From: Bacteroidota bacterium | GTDB taxonomy: Bacteria > Bacteroidota > Bacteroidia > NS11-12g > UBA955 | Direction of reading: 5' to 3' | Assembly (NCBI GenBank): GCA_016868785.1 | Contig: VGFS01000016.1 | Location: 1 to 43,760, forward strand | DNA length: 43,760 nucleotides | Shown: piece after piece, positions 41,923 to 43,760 of the stretch | Numbering within the stretch: position 1 is the stretch's first letter | Layout of the letters: every line of letters starts with the position of its first letter | The notes under the pieces: generated by a model | What the model saw: the letters and a program-made list of their open reading frames with translations, nothing else | What the model was told of the DNA's origin: nothing | Databases searched by the model: none | Program-made: the position numbers and the translations under genes

Positions 41923-43760
41923 ATGAATGCGCATCGCCATACAAAACATTTCATTCACAAGATTATCTTGGTTTGGTTCGGTGTTTTATTATACCCAACG
42001 TTTTCGTTTGCAAGCGCTATCGCATCCCCCAAAACGAGCGACCCAATTTTTTTCATCAATCAGGGCCAATGGCCATCGAAAGTCCTTGCAAAAGCCAACC
42101 TGAATATTGGAGATTTTTGGTTAACACGCGAAGGTTTTGTATTTAATTTTATTGATACATCCGCTACTGAATTGTTGCATGAACGCAGTGCAGCCGGCGG
42201 TACCATAAACACCCATTCCGTTTTTCTATCCTTCAAAGGATCAAATCCCGACCTTTTGGCCCAAGGAAAAGGGGAGTTGTCTGAAACGTATTATAATTTT
42301 TACCAAGGAAAAGCCATTAATCGCGTGGTACGAGCCAAGAAATACAGTGAAGTGTTGGTGAAAAATGTTTGGACCGGCATTGATTTACACTTGTTTTCGT
42401 ATCAAGGAACCCTCAAATACAACTGGATCATTTCCCCTCAAGCCAATGCTGAGCAAATTCGCTGGTCCTATCAAGGTCAGTCTGGATTTTTGCTCTTCAA
42501 TAACCGTTGCCAAGTGTCCTCGCCATGGTTCAATTGGACCGAATCCATGCCGGCAGTCTATTGGCAAAATGCTGCATCCAATTCTGGCCGTGAACTTACG
42601 GGTGTTAATTATCGAATCGATAAACAAAAAACAAATAGTACATCCAACGAATCCCAGGAAATCTGCCTGCAGTTTGAGAATATTCCTGAAAATAGAAAAG
42701 ACATACTCGTCATAGATCCCATCCTCGTTTTTAGTACCTACACAGGTTCCAGGGCCGATAACTTTGGTTGTACAGGAACCTATGACGATTGGGGTAATGG
42801 ATATGCCGGCGGTACCGTTTTTGATTTTGGACTGCCTGTAACTCCAGGCGCCGCTCAAGTCTCATTTGGGGGAGGTGTCGACGAGGATTTGGGCTATGGG
42901 GGTTCAAGAGATGCCGCCATTTTGAAGTTCAATAAATTAGGGGATAAATTGCTGTTTTGTTCTTATCTCGGCGGGTCAAATAACGATCAGCCTCACTCAA
43001 TGGTTACAGATTCCTTGGATAATTTATATGTCATGGGGTCTACGAGAAGTAGCGACTTTCCTGTATCGCCCAATGCCTATGATGCTACTTTCAATGGGGA
43101 TTATGATTTCTTTGTTGCCAAGTTTAATGCATTGGGTACAACACTGATCAGTACTTACATCGGTGGCAGCGGATTGGATGCCGTGGGCGCTGATCGCAGC
43201 AATACGCCTGTAGATGATTTCCCACTGATTTACAATTATGCCGATGAGTTTCGGGGAGAAATAATCACGGATCAGCAAAATGTTTATATCGCCGGGGTAA
43301 CCTACAGTTTCAATTTTCCCAAAACAGGCACCATGGTTTACAACGGAAAATCGGAAGGGGTGGTGTTCTCATTAAACAAGCAATTGACCGTATTAAATTG
43401 GTCGCACACCTACGGAGGTAGTGACTACGATGCCTTATATGGGATCGCCCTAGGAAAAGCCTCGGATGTCTTTGTCAGTGGTGGGTCTTCGAGTTCAGAC
43501 CTAAAAGCGAGGTTGGGAAGCAATTGGATGAATACTTACAATGGAGGGATTGCAGATGCCGTGCTTTTGCGATTGGATAAATCCAATGGTTCGATGCTAC
43601 AAGGAAGATATCACGGGACAAACTTGTATGAGCAAGCCCATTTTGTCCAAACCGGACAAACAGGCAAACCCTACATTTATGGTCAAACCGAAGCCAACAT
43701 GCCCAACGTAAATGCCAGGTTTTATCGAGCTGGCGGCGGACAATTCATTACAACCTATTC
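41923..43760 (+). CDS. Large secreted DUF7948/SBBP-repeat protein, 3' end cut by window
   Basis: An open frame of 612 codons runs from the ATG at 41923 to the window edge without a stop. A signal peptide (about 1-30, HKIILVWFGVLLYPTFSF) is followed by an N-terminal domain of the DUF7948 kind (FINQGQWP, then YYNFYQGK, VKNVWTGIDLHLF and VIDPILVFSTYTG). From about residue 290 SBBP-like repeats follow (DAAILKFNKLG..LLFCSYLGGS, DFFVAKFNALGTTLISTYIGGSG), which may form a beta-propeller. Such proteins usually end in a T9SS domain or PKD repeats, outside this window. Function unknown. Confidence 0.85.
   Translation, partial: MNAHRHTKHFIHKIILVWFGVLLYPTFSFASAIASPKTSDPIFFINQGQWPSKVLAKANLNIGDFWLTREGFVFNFIDTSATELLHERSAAGGTINTHSVFLSFKGSNPDLLAQGKGELSETYYNFYQGKAINRVVRAKKYSEVLVKNVWTGIDLHLFSYQGTLKYNWIISPQANAEQIRWSYQGQSGFLLFNNRCQVSSPWFNWTESMPAVYWQNAASNSGRELTGVNYRIDKQKTNSTSNESQEICLQFENIPENRKDILVIDPILVFSTYTGSRADNFGCTGTYDDWGNGYAGGTVFDFGLPVTPGAAQVSFGGGVDEDLGYGGSRDAAILKFNKLGDKLLFCSYLGGSNNDQPHSMVTDSLDNLYVMGSTRSSDFPVSPNAYDATFNGDYDFFVAKFNALGTTLISTYIGGSGLDAVGADRSNTPVDDFPLIYNYADEFRGEIITDQQNVYIAGVTYSFNFPKTGTMVYNGKSEGVVFSLNKQLTVLNWSHTYGGSDYDALYGIALGKASDVFVSGGSSSSDLKARLGSNWMNTYNGGIADAVLLRLDKSNGSMLQGRYHGTNLYEQAHFVQTGQTGKPYIYGQTEANMPNVNARFYRAGGGQFITTY

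Noticed and set aside
41790-41954. N-terminal extension of fmt
   Set aside because: Fmt starts with MRIVFFGTPEF; the extension crosses the -7 box and overlaps the start of the divergent gene.
1-43760. tRNA genes, CRISPR arrays, insertion sequences, prophage or defence islands
   Set aside because: No cloverleaf-like T-loop patterns in the gaps, no regularly spaced repeats, no transposase, integrase or nuclease-type genes; gaps are all under 200 bp.

Overview
The window is a gene-dense chromosomal segment (about 41 genes, no gap over 300 bp) from a member of the Bacteroidota. The evidence is the fused lpxC/fabZ gene, the long signal peptidase I with extra N-terminal membrane segments, the short NuoG without a molybdopterin domain, three surface proteins of the type IX secretion kind (two with visible C-terminal sorting domains), almost no Shine-Dalgarno sequences, and repeated TAnnTTTG promoter -7 boxes. 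I see no tRNA, rRNA, CRISPR array, insertion sequence or prophage. The genus cannot be told from the sequence.

Layout. 1-1122 (+): end of an amino-acid permease and a DUF721 protein. 1112-7375 (-): a run from pdhA through a TPR protein, ribH, a DUF349 protein, a methyltransferase-like protein and a thioesterase to a YihY-family membrane protein. 7459-8277 (-): a LexA-like HTH/S24 repressor, divergent from an 8455-11669 (+) operon of EVE-domain protein, pyrR, pyrB, a class 3 asparaginase and a small protein; the divergent gap carries an array of palindromic sites. 11678-14058 (-): dapB and lepB. 14151-15194 (+): mltG. 15196-15981 (-): a secreted CxxCH protein. 16087-22615 (+): nuoABCDEFGH, closed by a terminator and without nuoI-N. 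22667-23986 (-): murF. 24076-26346 (+): an FG-GAP-repeat surface protein. 26333-30259 (-): lipid A operon lpxD, lpxC/fabZ, lpxA plus an ABC ATPase. 30405-32396 (+): a POT peptide transporter with a large extra domain. 32546-37545 (-): an outer-membrane barrel, an HU-CCDC81/SPOR protein, a TonB-like protein and folC. 37722-38884 (+): rplU, rpmA and a thioesterase. 38885-41789 (-): fmt, an ECF sigma factor, a small acidic protein and a 2OG-Fe oxygenase. 41923-end (+): a large secreted protein cut by the window edge.

Most content is core metabolism and envelope biogenesis: complex I, pyruvate dehydrogenase, pyrimidine, lysine/peptidoglycan, lipid A, folate and riboflavin synthesis. I do not see a clear new defence or mobile system. 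The most interesting signals are regulatory: a probably self-cleaving repressor facing an EVE/pyrimidine operon across an array of TTGNCAA palindromes, a lone strong Shine-Dalgarno on the ECF sigma gene in an otherwise SD-less region, and -7 promoter boxes only 4-8 nt from several start codons, which predicts leaderless or near-leaderless mRNAs.
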